In this document: positions 1-13,599 of the stretch, in pieces
Numbering within the stretch: position 1 is the first letter of the stretch
Layout of the letters: each line of letters opens with the position of its first letter
Assembly (NCBI RefSeq): GCF_022458985.1
Contig: NC_061776.1
Span: 8,124,379 to 8,188,378 of the forward strand
DNA: 64,000 nucleotides
From: Mugil cephalus
Taxonomy: Eukaryota > Chordata > Actinopteri > Mugiliformes > Mugilidae
Reading direction: 5' to 3'
Made by a program: the position numbers and the translations under genes
The notes under the pieces: model-generated
What the model was told of the DNA's origin: nothing
Databases searched by the model: none
Seen by the model: the letters and a program-made list of their open reading frames with translations, nothing else

Positions 1-1383
1 ATACTTTCATTGAAGATGCAGAAAACAAGCTGCGTCCCCAGACCTACATGGTTTACTATTTACTATTTACTGTGCAGGGTTTGCATGCGAGTAGCTATGC
101 AAACCCTGCACAGAAACAGTAAATCATCTTGGGCCCCAGTAATATGCAAACACTCTGCTCTATAAAAAGATGTATTCTATGAAAAACAACAGTCATGCAA
201 ACTAGAGTTACCACCTCGCTCAACCAGTCTACGGTTTCTGTCCGTGCCTGTCGAGACTCAGACGACAAAACACGTTACAATTTCACCGTAAAGTTGACCT
301 TTTGGATTCAAGATGTCTTCCCATTTGACGTCTCGCGGTCAAAAATCTACAGGTCAGGTGACCTTTAACCACTAAAGTCTAATGAGAACAAGTGACAAAT
401 GTAGAAGAAATTCACTCGAGGCGTCTCAGGACAAAAAATATAAAATATAAAAATGACAGAGGTTAAAAAAAAAAGAAAAATAGACAGATTCTTGAGATCT
501 TTTTTTGTTTAATTTCACTTTCTCTTCCTTCTAGTTTTATTGACAGCGTAATTTAAGAGTTTCTGAGCGATGTTGCTTCACACCACATGTTTTCTATCAG
601 CAAAAAAAGGCTAAGTACATATTGATTTATTAAAACAGCACACTGAGACTTAGGTAAATACTTAGTACGTAGTCTGGTATGAGGACGCAGTGTTTCCCAT
701 ACATTGTTAAAACTATGGCAGCCTGCCAGGGTCTAATTTACTCCGCCATTGTCTCACAGCGAATCAGAACTATTTTTGCACGTTTCAGACTACGTTGTGT
801 TTGAACCCCCCCTTCGCCTCCCTCCCCCAGACCTTTCACACACACCTTGTCGCTCACTCGTTCTGCAATTCAACCCGAAGGAGGAAACGGCGCGTAGCAT
901 GTGAAGCTATTTGTGTCGTTCATCCAGAAACCATTAACGTCGACGCCGCTTTTTAAAAGCCAGCATTTGAGCTCTTGACTTTTTAGACCATGGAGATGTA
1001 AAATTATTTCAAGAGAGTTGTTCAAAACCCGGAGGAAACGACTCCAGCCTGGCTAAACTTTGTAAAAGCTAGCTAGCAAAGTTAGACTGAAAGTCAACTA
1101 TACTACATACGTTGCTGCTACCTTATTTAATCTTGCACACATTCAACCATAGAAAGTCATGTCAACAGCTTATGTTTAGTATTCTTGCTAAATTTAATAT
1201 TCGTGTTATTACGGTAAGTTAAAAACAGACTGATATAAAAGCTCTTTTTTATGTGCAGACATTAAGACACGTGACTTATTATCTATGGTTCCTCTTTTGG
1301 CAGCCAGCTGGCAACCAGAAACCATGAATAAAATATTAAATTATGATATTAAAAGCTCCAGAAACACTACCAGCTGTACTCAC
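1..1383. other. Non-coding stretch, nectin4-like intron
   Basis: Lies downstream of the last nectin4-like exon seen here, so it is read as the next intron of that gene. I see no exon with convincing similarity or splice sites in it on either strand. It contains two near-inverted copies of a short segment around 70-120 and otherwise AT-rich unique sequence. Confidence 0.6.
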
Positions 1384-4300
1384 ATTGCACCTCCAGGCGG
1401 TGGGAAAGTCTGCGCGGCTGCTCCAGGCCGGGGTGGGACACCAGACAGTCCAGCTTCTTCCCGTTCATGCTGCGCAGCGGGTGGAGGGAGTAGTGGCTGG
1501 ACACGGAGCCGGCCTCGCTGGTGCGGTCCTGGGACTGACCCGGCAGGTCCGTGTCCCACGCCACCGTGGGGATGGGACGGCCCACGGCCCGGCAGGAGGC
1601 GGCCACGCCGAACGGCTGGCCCTCCGTGAGGACCACCGGGTCCAGGATGGAGATGGGTAAAACTACAAAGAAGAAGAAGACGAAGAAGATTTATAAAAGT
1701 CTTTTTTTATCTGAGTCTCTTTTTAGCTGCGCCTCCCCCAGTTTCTCTTCCGAATCTCATTCTGAATTGCTGTTTTAAGTTCTCAGCACCTGCTACTTGG
1801 AAATCCCTGCAGGAAACTTTGAAGTTAAAGGAACCTTTTTTACATCTACATTTCGTTCCTGTTGTTTTTATCTTCCATGTATTTTATTTTCGTGTTGTTT
1901 GAGTTTCTGTTTGCTCTTGATTGTCCCGACTTTCCTAGGCTGCTGCCTTGACCAGGCCTCCCTCAGAAAAGAGGTCTTTATGTCTCAACGGGTTCGACCT
2001 GGTTAAATAAAGGCTAATAATACATACCCCCATAAACTTCATTTACATTTCTTGGAAAGGAGTCAAAAACTGAAGAGGTTGCCACAAAATCTGTTCGAGT
2101 TTCCAGACCATGACTTTTTAAATCTAACAGATGACTGTGACATAATTTATGATGGTTTATCATCCGTTGCCATGGACATTTCTGGCTTTTAGTAAAACTC
2201 TGCCATGATTTTCATCCAGATAAAAGGATAAAAACTAAATATAAGTGTGATTTCATGTTTAAAGAGTCTTGAGACGTTCTGGACCGTCGTTGGCTCTGTG
2301 TAAATACGGAGCCACTGCAAAAATGTCTCAAAATCATCTGATGTGACGAAGGTGTCATCAGATCCGTGAAACCAGGATCACGTCGTACGCCTCAGCACTT
2401 TAGAGGGACGAGAAAGTCATGCATTTCTAAGTAAATATCTATTGAAGCTCATCGTTGTTGTGCAAGAGCACCATCTTACAAAACAACGCTGTCTAATGTC
2501 ACCCCTGGTATTTCGGCACGAAATACATTTCTTTCTCATTATCTGTCCACAACTGGTTCGACACGACTGTGATTCACGCCCGAGACACGAAAAGGCTTTT
2601 CCGTGGCTGCTTGGATCGTGAACAACTAACTAAACACGTGGTTTGCATTAACAACAAAACATTATTACAGATTAAGGGACAAAGCAAAAGGGTACGGCCT
2701 TTGAAAAACTTACTTCGTAAACACAAAAACACGACATGACGGCATGGCAATGTCAGTTTCTATCGGGACAGAAACTCAAATGGAGGAATAGTTCCAGCCA
2801 GTGACAGTGAAACGTAAAACCAGAAAAGAAATCTGGACTGACCAAACGAGAAGTTGAGAAGTGCACACAAAGGATCTCCTCCTGGTATAAGTGAGCTTAC
2901 TCTTCTTTGTGTGGAGGAACTGGAGGAAAACCCCTTTGTTACAGATTATGTGTTGATGTTCCCTTCACTTTTGAGAATACTACTTTATTTATGTAATTCT
3001 AACGATCCTCCCACTTCAGTCAGACAAGGTGTAAATTTCCACAGCGTTCAGTACAGACTAAGTGTGATTTTAATTAGAAATAGCTTAGTAATAATTAATA
3101 CATTTTCTTACAACTTCAATGATTTATTACAAACCTATATGGCCCAGTCTGGGGAGCTGTTAATAATTAGCCTCCTGTGCGGATTGCAACACTCATCATT
3201 TTATTTCTGAACGTTTAAATGTGACTTCCGTGTGAGAGTAGTTTGTAGCAGCTTGGTAGCGTCTGTACAATATTCCTGCTGGCTGGTCTGATCTGTGGCG
3301 TGTTGAGACACGCAATGACAATGATTAGCAACAAAAACGAGAAAGCCGTTCAGAAACCATGGCATCACCCCAGGATTCAGTTCAGGGAGGATCCCACGGC
3401 TGCTGCAGCTACTGCACAGAAATGATTTCACAGCGTGAAAGTGGTAAAAATGACTTGAGCGACTTTCAGTTTGGAGCAGAAATTTAATTTAAGCTGTTTC
3501 CGGTTATGACGCACATATTTTGGGAAGTTTCTTCATGCTAATGGTTTAGTAATGGACCTTTATTTCAAGAGGTAGCCGACTGTTGTTAATCCAATCAGCT
3601 TTATTTACTAGAAGCACACTTGGAGCAGTGGGCTTTCTCAAACCACGTTCACCCATTTACTTAATTAAATGTTTGGGTTAATTCAGTCGCTCACCGTATT
3701 CCCCAGAGTTGGATAAGTGAGAAAAAAAAAAAGCATATTTATAGCTATTCAGGCTTTGTCCTAATCCAGAGGCGCAGCTGTTAGCTTTAGCTTAGCATAG
3801 GTGGCTGTAATGTGGTGTACCTGAAAACCAGTCACACTAGTGTGGTGATGGAAGTTGGGGGTTTGTCAGGTGCTGTGTGGTGTCTTTGCGCCTGCTAGCG
3901 GTGCTTTGCCGGAATATAGCCCCAAGTCTGCATGTGCCCTAGCTAATCTCTTTGTGTTAATTGCATTGACATTTATACTTGGTGTGAATGTACAGGTCAC
4001 AAGAAGTAATTAGGAAAATTCTTGAGTTTATTTATCACTTTTAGAAACGACTGGCTAATCTGCAACACTACATTACAGCACCTATGCTAAGCTGAAGCTA
4101 ACAGCTGCGCCGCCAGATTAGGACAATGCCTTTTTCTCACTTGTCTAACTCTAACTAAACTTTACACCAGTGACCCCAACAGGTGGTTTATACTTTGGTG
4201 TTAAGTTGACGCAGAAGCTACAGCGGCAACACAGGCCCCAGAAGAACGTGGAGTTTAATTTTATTTTCTGCAGCTGCTGCTGGAGGAGTTTCAGTTCGGT

Positions 4301-7300
4301 TTGTGCCCGTGGAGACAAAGCCAGTCTTCTGTTGGGACATCTGTCTGTGTCTGATTTCGGCTCTGTTAAGTAACTAACATGCACATCCCCATGTAAATAC
4401 GTGATGCATTTCTGGAGAAATGTTGGTCCTCTTAGTAGCAGCGTGTTTCCTCTTTAGTATTTCTGACTACGCCACAATTTTTTAATTGATTGTTTTGGAT
4501 CAATAAAGGAAGAGGTTCAGAAATACAAACTCGTCTGTCATTGTTGAAAGTCAGGCAGGAAGTAGCAACAAAAGTGAACCCGACTGGTAAAAAAGACAGA
4601 GCGGCAACTAGTGTTTTGATGGTTACAGAGTGAGCCAGACTGACGACGCACGAGTACGAATGGGTCACACCGACGCAGCTTAAGGCTACGTGCGCAAGTT
4701 ACAGCGTCTCTGTCCTGCAGTACTATAAAAAAGCCTTAAGCTGCTTCTCTAGCCACTAGCTCCGTAATTCCACAGCAAGAGCTTTTCAAACAATAAAAAA
4801 ACACACACAGGAAATAAGTGAGATTATGAGATAAAGGAAGAAATGTTCTTTTCCCACACACCTGGAAATTCCTCACATTCTTGGCAATATGTAAAGTCAC
4901 TTGATATCGTCTCTAATACATATTTTCATGCGGCGTGTTTGCACTTCGTCCACCTTTATCTGCTACACTTCCTGAGGAGCACTCAAAGGGTTTGATGATT
5001 GATATGCAAAGTTCTTCTGTGTAAATTCATGATTAGGGGGCCGATACAAATAAAACCAACTTGACAACTTATCACCGAATCAAATCCTGGCACACATATC
5101 TCCTGTTACATAACACCATCTGCAGCAGCTTGATTGGGCACCAGACCAGCTTTCCATTGTTTTGACAGGTGAGTTTTTATCTGATTTCTGCATCGCCAAC
5201 CAGCATTCACCGAAGAAAAGCAGCTGCTTACGGCACAGGCATCATTTTCAGGTGCTCGGTGACTTTCTGGGGTCATTTCAAATGTGCATGTTTTTGGATA
5301 TTTCTCATGCAGTTTTGTGGTAAACCTTTGAATTACCCCGTTCTGCTCTTCTTCTTCTACAAACACAACTATGGCTTAAACATCATTACGGCAGCTCTGA
5401 GGGGATTATGGAGGTGCGGGAGGGGAAGAAAAAAAAACAACAAAACAAGCGGAAATGAGGATGACTCCTACCCCAGACGGTGAGAGCGATCTGCCTCTCA
5501 AAGTTTCCACTGGGGAAGGTGGTGATGTGGCAGGTGTATTTGCCCTCGTCCGACTCCTCCGTGGCGAGGATGAGCAGAGTGGAGTCCTGCGTCGGGTTGC
5601 TGCTCTCGAACTTCATCCGGCCGGCGTAACGCCCAAACTCTGACGAAACAAACAAACAAAAAATAAGTCTTTATGAAGCTCAAATAGACAAAAAACATAC
5701 ATATTAGAAATGTATTTTCTCTCTCAAAGGAAAAATAAAATGGTAAGAGTGTTCGCCAACGTCATGGCCGCACCCTGCAGACAAATGATCCTGTTAAAAA
5801 ACCACAGACTGTGATCTCATTTTAAATCACTCAGTATCTGCTGCCGCAAACTCGCAGACATGCTGTGAATTCGAACTGCAACAAAGGTTACAGGTTCAAT
5901 CCAGTTTCCTAACTGAACTCAAAACAAGAAACACACATAATCATTTCATCTAATTTGCCGTATTCAAGCACTGCAATAAAAAAACCGACCACTGGTCTGA
6001 AATGCTTGGCAGATCGAGACGATTACAAATGCTTCCTCCTGCGCCTTCCAGATAATTGTTTGTTCTCCACAAACCAGTTCGCCTTCCCGAGAACTCCCTC
6101 TCGCTGTTTTTACCTGTGTGGCCATCGGTGAAGTGGGCCGTGATGATCTGGTCCTTCCCGCCGCCGGGGAGCTCCTTCTGCCAGGTGACCTGCACCACCT
6201 TCTCCCCGTCCTCCAGCTGGTAGAGACAGGGGAGCCTGGTCTGGATCTCCGTGCGGGAGAGGAGGGAGGTGACGGGCTCGAGAGGCTCCAGAAAGCGACT
6301 CTGCACCGACGCCACTGACGAGCGGGAGAGAGAAAGGAGAGAGGATTTTCTATCACCGTCGTAATTAACTTGACTTTGAGAATAACCCTCGAGCAGTCAG
6401 CTGGTCAGATAAGCAAAACAATCTTGAGGTAAAACTTTCTTGTGTGTTTGTAGCAGTAATCCCTGTAGGTGTGGAGACGTTTCACCAACATGTCAGACAT
6501 TCAAATGCAAATAGTTTCTACTTTTCTCAGTTTAATTGACAGTAAATTTACGTTTTGCTCTGATAAATCAAAGAATGTGAAGACGTCAACTCTGAGAATC
6601 ACAGATGACTCTTTCAGGTTTATTCTAACATTTCATGGACTAAAAAAATAAAATAAAAAAAAAAAAATAACATTTTTTTAAGTTAGTTATCGGGCTAAGA
6701 TTTACACCTACCAGCCAAAACATTAAAACCACTGACTGAGGAGACGTGAAAAACATTGACCATTGGCATTGGCATTCATTTGTGTGGATGGGTTAGGGTT
6801 AGGGGTTAGAGACACCTCCACCCCATAGCAATGACACTCCTTGATGGCAGTCACACAGACACACACAACAGCGGTTTAGGAACAACTCAAAGAAAACATG
6901 AAAAACAGCACAAGGTGTTGATGTGGCTTCAAAATTCATTAGATCCCAAACTGATCAAGCATCTGTGGGATGATCCACAGAAGAAAAGGTCCCTCCCCTC
7001 AACCCAACCACCCCCCGTTACGTCCATTATGTCATAGGAAGGTGGTCATAATGTTATGGCTGGCCAGTGTGTGCACAATGCATCAGGAAGGAGGTACACA
7101 TTTGTATCTGGACAGACGTAAAGCGACCCTTTCCTTTCGCCATCAGAGGCTGAAGTGAACCTGCTCGTCTGTTGCCGTGCCGACGCAGAGAACGCGTGCA
7201 GGCCTCATAAAAGAAAGGAGGGGCCGCTTTAAATACGGGATCCTCGTGTTGGAGGCAGGCGACGCCGCTTAAAAACGCGAACAATGGTGCTTTTATGTGA

Positions 7301-10300
7301 CTTAAGACTTTCTTCAAAGGCAGAAACTGTTTGTGATGCAGCGGCTGAAACAATGCTTCCTGTTTATTTGATGTCAGTGACGCCATTAACATCGTCATTG
7401 TTGGTAGAAAACAAACAAGTTATTTACAAGACGGGTTAATTTTTAGGACCATTTAGTGCAGGTGTCACTTTGACATAGTTACATGCTCCAGATACTGTTT
7501 AATCACCTGTCTGCATCGTCATGTTTTGGCGCTTGATTGGATCTGTGTCTTCAATCAGTCTCTTGTTTTGTTCTATGACACAATAAACCTCCGCGTTCTG
7601 AGATTTGTTTTCTTTGTGAGACGCAAAATATGGATTTGATGAATTAAAGTGAAACTTTTCCTGAATTTTAAACACAAATGCTGAATATTACCCACTTTGC
7701 GGCCAGAAGATGGACATTTAACCACAGCCTACTCTTTACTGCAAGTCAGTATTTGTATAAAAACACAATTACATAATAAAGGCAGCCACTGATTACATGG
7801 TTTTTCAGGACCCCAAATTGATGGAGACATTACGTAGGGACCCCCGACCTTTTACATGTGTTCTGTATTAAACTCGGCCTAGTGCTGTTTATAAATAGAC
7901 ATTATTATCATTTTGAATTCAATATCAAGCTATTCACACAGTTCAAATATTCATTTTTTTTTATTATTATTTCAAACAAATAACCACTTTTGGCCTCAGT
8001 TAGTTAGGTCATCATGGCAGCGAGCTACACTGTTAGCTTCTCTTCCTCTAATATTGCACAATGCCTCTAGGATTGACTGAATAGGCTCTCGGCCAGTTTG
8101 CGGGAGCGTGATTGGCTCAGTGGCGATAGGGGCGGGGCCTACTGTGCACAGGAGGCCTAGATTGACAGGTCTAGTGCGGCGCTGTGTGTGGAATGGTGAC
8201 TTTTGAAGCTCTGCTCCCGTATCACTACCTCCCATTTACCCCTTCACAAAAATATATTGGACTCATGTTAAAGAAATTTAAATTTGTGTGGGGAAAATCG
8301 AAAAAAAATATAATAACCAACCAAAGATTTTGCGGCCCCCCTGCAGCACCTCTGCGGACCCCCTACGGGTAGCGGACCCCCTGTTGAATACCCAGGACGT
8401 AGACTGGTATCAGGGGAAAAGTGGTTAAAAGGCTCTGGATCCGTGAGTAAGACTCTTATCGCACTCGGTTTAAAGTCTAATCGTGGGACACACAAACAGA
8501 AACGGGTGTGAGAGCGTGGCGCATCGACAAACTGGAACAGGAAAAGCCAAATATTTGACCTTTGATCTCTAGCGTGAACGCGGTTACTGATTCACGAGCT
8601 CAATCAATGATTGCAGAGAGGCCCAGACGGGACTCCCGCAAATCAGACGCAGTGCAAGGGCACGCCGACAGAAAGGGTGACGCAGAAAAGGAGGTCGAGC
8701 GCACGCAGCGGGCGATTAAATAAGCGCAACAAAGGCCTTCAGTGTGGGCGAGCCGTGCGAAAAGGCAGACGGGGGAAAGCGAGACGCGGTGGAGCTAACT
8801 TTTGGAGGAAGGGCAAGCGGGAATGGAGACAGAGGTGACAGCAAGAGAGACAAACACCAAACAGACAGAAAAGAGTTAAACACACACACTCTCTCTTTAG
8901 ACAAACACTCGACGCGTCACAAGGCTGCCGTACAAGCTTTTCCTGTTCGCTGGAGATGACAGGAACTTTGTCACACTGCGGCCCTCAAGGGAAACAAAAA
9001 AAAAAAAAAAGAATAATAGTCCAGCGTGCGTTCTATTAATTGAAGCAAACCTTCCAGATTTGCGACAGACTTTGTTCACTCACGGCTCAATCGGTGTGGA
9101 AACAAAAGCAGACGCCAGAATTAGTCACAAAAACAGGAAGACGCGAAAGGCCGGGCCGGGACTCCTTGTTCTGAATCACGCTCACTACAAGTTTACAAAA
9201 AAACAAACAAAAAAAAAAAAAAAGAAATGCCACCGGGCAACATTCTGTTCTGCTTCGTCTCCCTCCACACCTGCAGGGACCTATGTGCCACAAGAGTGCA
9301 AAAGTATGTGGACACCTGAATTAAGCATCCACGCCCCGTGTGTCTCGTTTCAGGCTTTTACACCAGAATTCGGCTGCAGGGGGATTCGTCCCTGATGAGA
9401 CCCTCCACATCGTCCCGAATGTGTTTCAATGAGCTCAGATCAGAGCAAACTAGTAAAACTAATGGGTTGATACAGGCTGTTAATGCAAGTAGGGGCCGTA
9501 CCCCTTAAAATATTTACCCCGCTACCCCCTAACGAACCTCTTTCTTTTCTTGGCTTGTGATCCCTTATAAAACTATGTCTACTTGCAACAGCTTGTCAAA
9601 GACTGAACGCGATTAAAATATGTCACCAGTTCAACCTGATATGTATTTTTTTTTTCTTTTTGTTCTGCTTCAAGACTTTCAGAGAGCAGAGAAGAGGTGA
9701 AATGGTATATTTTGGGCGCTTTTATAACCTTTATTGGACGGACATGAGTAGAACAGGAAGTAATGGAGTAAGAGACTTGGAGCGTGGCACGGAGCAAAAG
9801 GGCAAATGATGAAATCAAATCTGCACCTCTGCCATGAGGAGTTAAGGCCCAACATCATCCTTTTATCCTGGCAAGAAAAAAAAGTCAAAGTAAAATCTGT
9901 AAAAAAATAAGTCTTACAGGTTTGGGGCCTTATAGATGAAAGCTTAAAAAAAATCAGATCTTCTTCACTCTGGACCTTAAAAAGCTCTATTTGGATCAAC
10001 ACACACACAAAACGCATTATAAATCCTGGGCTACTCACACACATCTGGTCTCCACGTGGAAAAAACACTGAAACCCACAACAGTGCACAGTTAAATTCAG
10101 TCAAACTAAACTAAACTCAGTAAGTACACAATGGACTGATCACCACGAGGACTCAAGTCAAACACTAAGCACTTTAAAAAAGATTAGTCTCTTGGTTTTG
10201 TAAAAATTTTAGTGGATGGGAGCATCAAATCCTACAAATGTTCGCACAAAAGCCCTCTAATAACCTTACACAAGACGCGGATTATCCTGTTAGGCTGCGT

Positions 10301-11131
10301 CCCGTTCATGATCAGTGATGCAGGTTTCAAAGCTTTATAAAGAGTCTAAAGATGTCCCCATCAATCAGCGGGCATTGTCTCCTCTGAGCAGACAACACAA
10401 CAGTAAAATGTTGAATGACCCAAACAGCAGGATGAGCCTAGACGAAGATTTCCAGGTCACTGTCGGGTAAGTGACCGGAGGCCCAGAGAAATGCTTTGAG
10501 ATGTAGCAGCAGAACAAGAACAAAACACGTCTGTGAAGCAACGACACCTGGACTTTTTTTTTTTTTTTCCCACCACTCATCAAAGTTGCTTCTTCAGTCC
10601 GAGTCCACTTGGATTTGTGGCGACACAGTTGCCTTAAATATCAGAAGCGTCCTCAACACAAATCTCTGCGCCAGACTTTTGCATAAGGTGTTTGGACAGG
10701 AGAGCTTAAAAAAAAAAGTTTTGGCAGCAATGAGGTTTACACAAAGGGGGGTTAAAAAAAAATAAAAAATAAAAAAAATCTGAGGTTGATCGGTCAAGAT
10801 TTGGCTGCAGCCAGTTAAATTCAGTTCAATTAAATACCTGCAAACCGTGAAGGCAGACATCTCAAAGTCTTTAGATTAGCCCAGGCTGCAAAGAGGATTT
10901 CTTCTACAGCAAGATAATGATCCTGAACGCAACTCAAAAATCCACAATAGAATACCTTCAGAGGCACAAAGCTGGAGTTGTTTGGACAGGATCCTAGAAG
11001 CGCCACTTCACAGGCTGGTTTCTGCGTTAAACGCTGCAGCGGACAGTTGTTGTGCAAATGAATGTAACAGAAAACTCACCTATTAGGAAAAGCAGTGCCA
11101 CAACTTCTGCCCTCAGTCTTGTTGAATCCAT
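1384..11131 (-). CDS. nectin4: Nectin-4-like cell adhesion receptor (5' part; 3' end outside window)
   Basis: Immunoglobulin-superfamily adhesion receptor of the nectin family, acting at the plasma membrane in cell-cell contacts. Exons in reading order: 11131-11080 (start MDSTRLRAEVV, hydrophobic signal peptide), 6314-6114 (first half of the V domain, with LPCLYQLEDGEKVVQVTWQK), 5639-5472 (second half, ending DEGKYTCHITTFPSGNF), 1662-1384 (C2 domain). Every intron is phase 1 with GT-AG ends. The V-domain disulfide cysteines and the KYTC motif are present. The C2 exon reads SMNGKKLDCLVSHPGLEQ, very close to mammalian nectin-4 SMNGQPLTCVVSHPGL, which is why I prefer nectin4 over other nectins. 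The second C2 domain, membrane segment and cytoplasmic tail must lie left of position 1. The start is chosen because this ATG exon has a GTGAGT donor and the right phase. Family assignment is firm; the exact paralogue is likely but not certain. Confidence 0.85.
1855..2015 (+). repeat. 3' tail of a fish LINE-like retroposon
   Basis: The stretch contains a tail of the type GACCAGGCCTCCCTC, then AAAAGAGGTCTTTATGTCTCA, ending GGTTAAATAAAGGC. From memory this pattern ends many dispersed non-LTR copies in teleost genomes. It lies in the nectin4-like intron and is 5'-truncated. The family name is uncertain. Confidence 0.45.
3705..4152. mobile_element. Foldback/MITE-like element with roughly 90-base inverted arms
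   Basis: The left arm starts AGAGTTGGATAAGTGAGAAAA and runs through GTCCTAATC, GGCGCAGCTGTTAGCTT and AGCTTAGCATAGGTG. The right arm, about 4067-4152, is the reverse complement of the same string with scattered changes. A spacer of about 250 bases separates the arms and holds no transposase. The structure fits a non-autonomous DNA transposon (MITE) inserted in the nectin4-like intron; the superfamily was not determined. Confidence 0.7.
6703..7070 (+). mobile_element. MITE of the CAGCCA-ACATTAAAACCAC family, copy 1
   Basis: The left end reads TTTACACCTACCAGCC followed by ACATTAAAACCACTGAC. The right end is its inverse: GGTGGTCATAATGTTATGG then CTGGCCAGT. The internal sequence lacks a transposase. 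Related copies lie at 23673-23861 and 40358-40450. The ends resemble a very common teleost non-autonomous DNA transposon with TIRs near CCGATCAGCCACAACATTA. A short GGGTTAGGGTTAGGGG run lies inside it. It sits between nectin4-like exons 1 and 2. Confidence 0.7.
7803..8397 (+). mobile_element. GGGGTCTTCAAC-family element, copy 1 (long or interrupted)
   Basis: The first part (7803-7925) shares ATTAAACTCGGCCTAGTGCTGTTTATAA with other copies. The second part (about 8215-8397) shares ATATTGGACTCATG, AAGAAATTTAAATTTGTG and CAACCAAAGATTTTGCGG, and ends in tandem GGACCCCCT blocks near CTGTTGAATACC. The middle about 290 bases are not found in the shorter copies. No coding capacity is seen. The ends suggest a hAT-like non-autonomous element. 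Confidence 0.6.
9290..9420 (+). repeat. Fragment of a Tc1/mariner-like MITE
   Basis: The string GCAAAAGTATGTGGACACCTGAA resembles the TIR-proximal sequence of Tc1-like MITEs frequent in fish, followed by degenerate sequence. No second arm was found, so this is a fragment in the nectin4-like intron. Confidence 0.35.
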
Positions 11132-13599
11132 CTTTAGTCCAGAAGTTAAAGTTTGTCCAAAACCAGGTGTCTCCTCTCCTCTTAAAACACCACGTCAAGC
11201 TTCCATCGTCGGTATTAAGTTCAGACAGCAATGCAGTCAAAAAAAGAAAAAAAAAAGTTCGAAGCAGGTAAAGAAGGTGCAACAGGTGTTTGTTCTTTAA
11301 CCTTGAATCTTCTCCAGCTCACACGTAATTAATTCAGAGCAAGGAGTCGAGTAATTGGTTAAAAAGCTGCGTTAACTTCCTCTAATGTGGCTGTAAACAC
11401 GCAGACGGAGACAATTATATCGGAGCTGATTCATCGTAGGAAAACAAAGCGTGCGTCGTTCAAACAGAGACCTCTGCGTCTGTCACGCACACTGAGAGGA
11501 GACGGCTAGAGCCACAGGTACACCTGTCTGATAGGCCCCGCCCACTTACCGTGTGACCACGCCCTCTCAGATGCTGCGTTCAGTAAAGCGAGGTGTTGTA
11601 ATTGAACTATCAAAACCGTCTCGCCTTATTATCATTATTATTAATAATAATAATATTTAACTTGAGGTCCTTTACTGACCTCTGTAGGCTGTGTGTGACC
11701 TGTCATGTTGACGTGTAGCTTCTTTTTTGTATTGTGCCCTCGCTGGGATCAATAGTGAATCTAAATACGAACATGTTCAGGGATGGAAATCATTTTATTT
11801 ATTTGTTTAAATTTTATACATTTGTGAAAAGTTTCTTTCCGCAGTCCCAGAAAGTCTTTAAAAAAATCTATAAGCCAAAGAAAAGCATCGGGACTTTTTT
11901 TTTCTTTTCTTTTTGATACGATGATACGATAATCAGATTCTCCTAGCAAACTTTTTTTTTTATTCACTCATTCATCATTGCTACTTTCTGGATTAAGGCT
12001 GGGGAAAATTAAAAACTGGTTAACCACTCAGATAAACTTAATAGCAGCCAATAACTAATCTCAAACACTTCAACAAACCAAACAAAAGAAGCAAAAAAAG
12101 TTGCACAAATTTTTGATTATATCACAAGTATAAATGTATAAATATTGTGTGATCAGTCGGCCATGTGCTACTTCAAGGAGGAGAAAAGCCATGTGCAGTC
12201 ATCATAAAACTACGAGTTTATAAGTGACATGCTTTTCATTATAAGAGTGTATGATGTGTGATTTAAAATTTCAGCCAGCTTTAAAACTCCACTGCAGTTC
12301 TCGAATTCATGATCTCCAGTTTCCCGGGAGGACTTGAAAGCAACTTAATTTCAATGGAAGTTTTTTCCTATTGTCTGTTTTGTTTTTTGTGTTTTTTCCT
12401 TTTGTCAGGGAGACGTTTCCTGTTGTCTCAATTGTTGACCTGCAGCCTGATGGCCTAGAGCTACAACCTCTAACAGGCAGCAAACACACAAACACACAGT
12501 AAATAAATACATAAATAAATAAATCACATGTTTCTTTCTTGGAGGAGACAGTCACCTCGACCAGAGTGACATTACAGGAAGGCTGTGGGAACCACTCGTG
12601 CTATAAACCCCAAAAACATGAATGGGGAGTCTCCTAAATGCCACTTTAAACAGCTTCTTTTGTTTCTCAAGATAAAACAGGTATGTTGCAACAGCTCCCA
12701 GGTGACTCCTCGGTGAGTTATCTGAAGAGCCTCGGGGTTAACAGTACATGGCTGGAGCAGACAGTTCATCTGCAGTATGTTTTGAATACATTTCCAGTTG
12801 TGTTGCTGTGTAAACAGGTGGGTGACACAGTCTTTTTTACTGTGGAAGGGAAGTGGTTGGTTGCACTCTGTTGCATTACTTGTGTTGCCAGAGTCTATTT
12901 TTAGATTTGGAGAGAAATTACTGTCAGATTTATTTATTTAATCGTTTTGCACACAAATGTCTGCTTATAATCCAGATCATTAAAGGAAGAAAATGGATGT
13001 GGCAGGAGGTAAAGGAGCCAGCAGGTTTATGCAAAAGACCTCGTCCTCTCAGGTTAATAAAATCACTGTTGAATTGTTGTTGTTTTTTTACCTAAAAACT
13101 TGAGAACGAATGATGTTTAAAACATTTAAACACGCGAGCCACGTCACTTCTCCTCGCTGGTTTTAACTAGTTGACCTACAGTTTTCACCAAAAACAAATC
13201 ATTTACAAATTCCTGAAATATTATACAAAATCCTACGTGATGGCGCTCACGGGAAGATTAAAAATCCTTTAAATCGGATTTGGCTCAATAAAAATCCAGA
13301 AGAGGTAATTAACTTAGTGTATTTTTGTTACCTAATATTGCCCCCTAGTTTTAAAATCGAAAAACAAAAGTGACTCTGCTGTAGTTTCAGTTGTGAGAAA
13401 TTATTTCTGCCGGATCTGACCTGTAAACAGGATATATAAAAATAAAATAGAATAAAAATAATAATAATATTTAAAAAAAAGTAATCACCAGAGCCTAACT
13501 ATCTGATACCAAAACACAGATCCAATAACAAGTGAAACATATAAAGAGTGGAACTAGTGAACCTATTTGAGGGTTAAATGCAGGGGCTGTTTCCAGCTC
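11132..13599. other. Spacer upstream of the nectin4-like gene
   Basis: This must contain the 5' UTR and promoter of the nectin4-like gene just above 11131. I see no TATA box at a convincing distance and no open reading frame with family similarity. Around 11640 there is a short (TTA)/(TAA) palindrome. The rest is AT-rich unique sequence with short homopolymers. Confidence 0.5.

Noticed and set aside
6785-6811. TTAGGG-like run resembling an interstitial telomeric repeat
   Set aside because: Only about two to three units, located inside a MITE copy; too short to be a telomeric relic.
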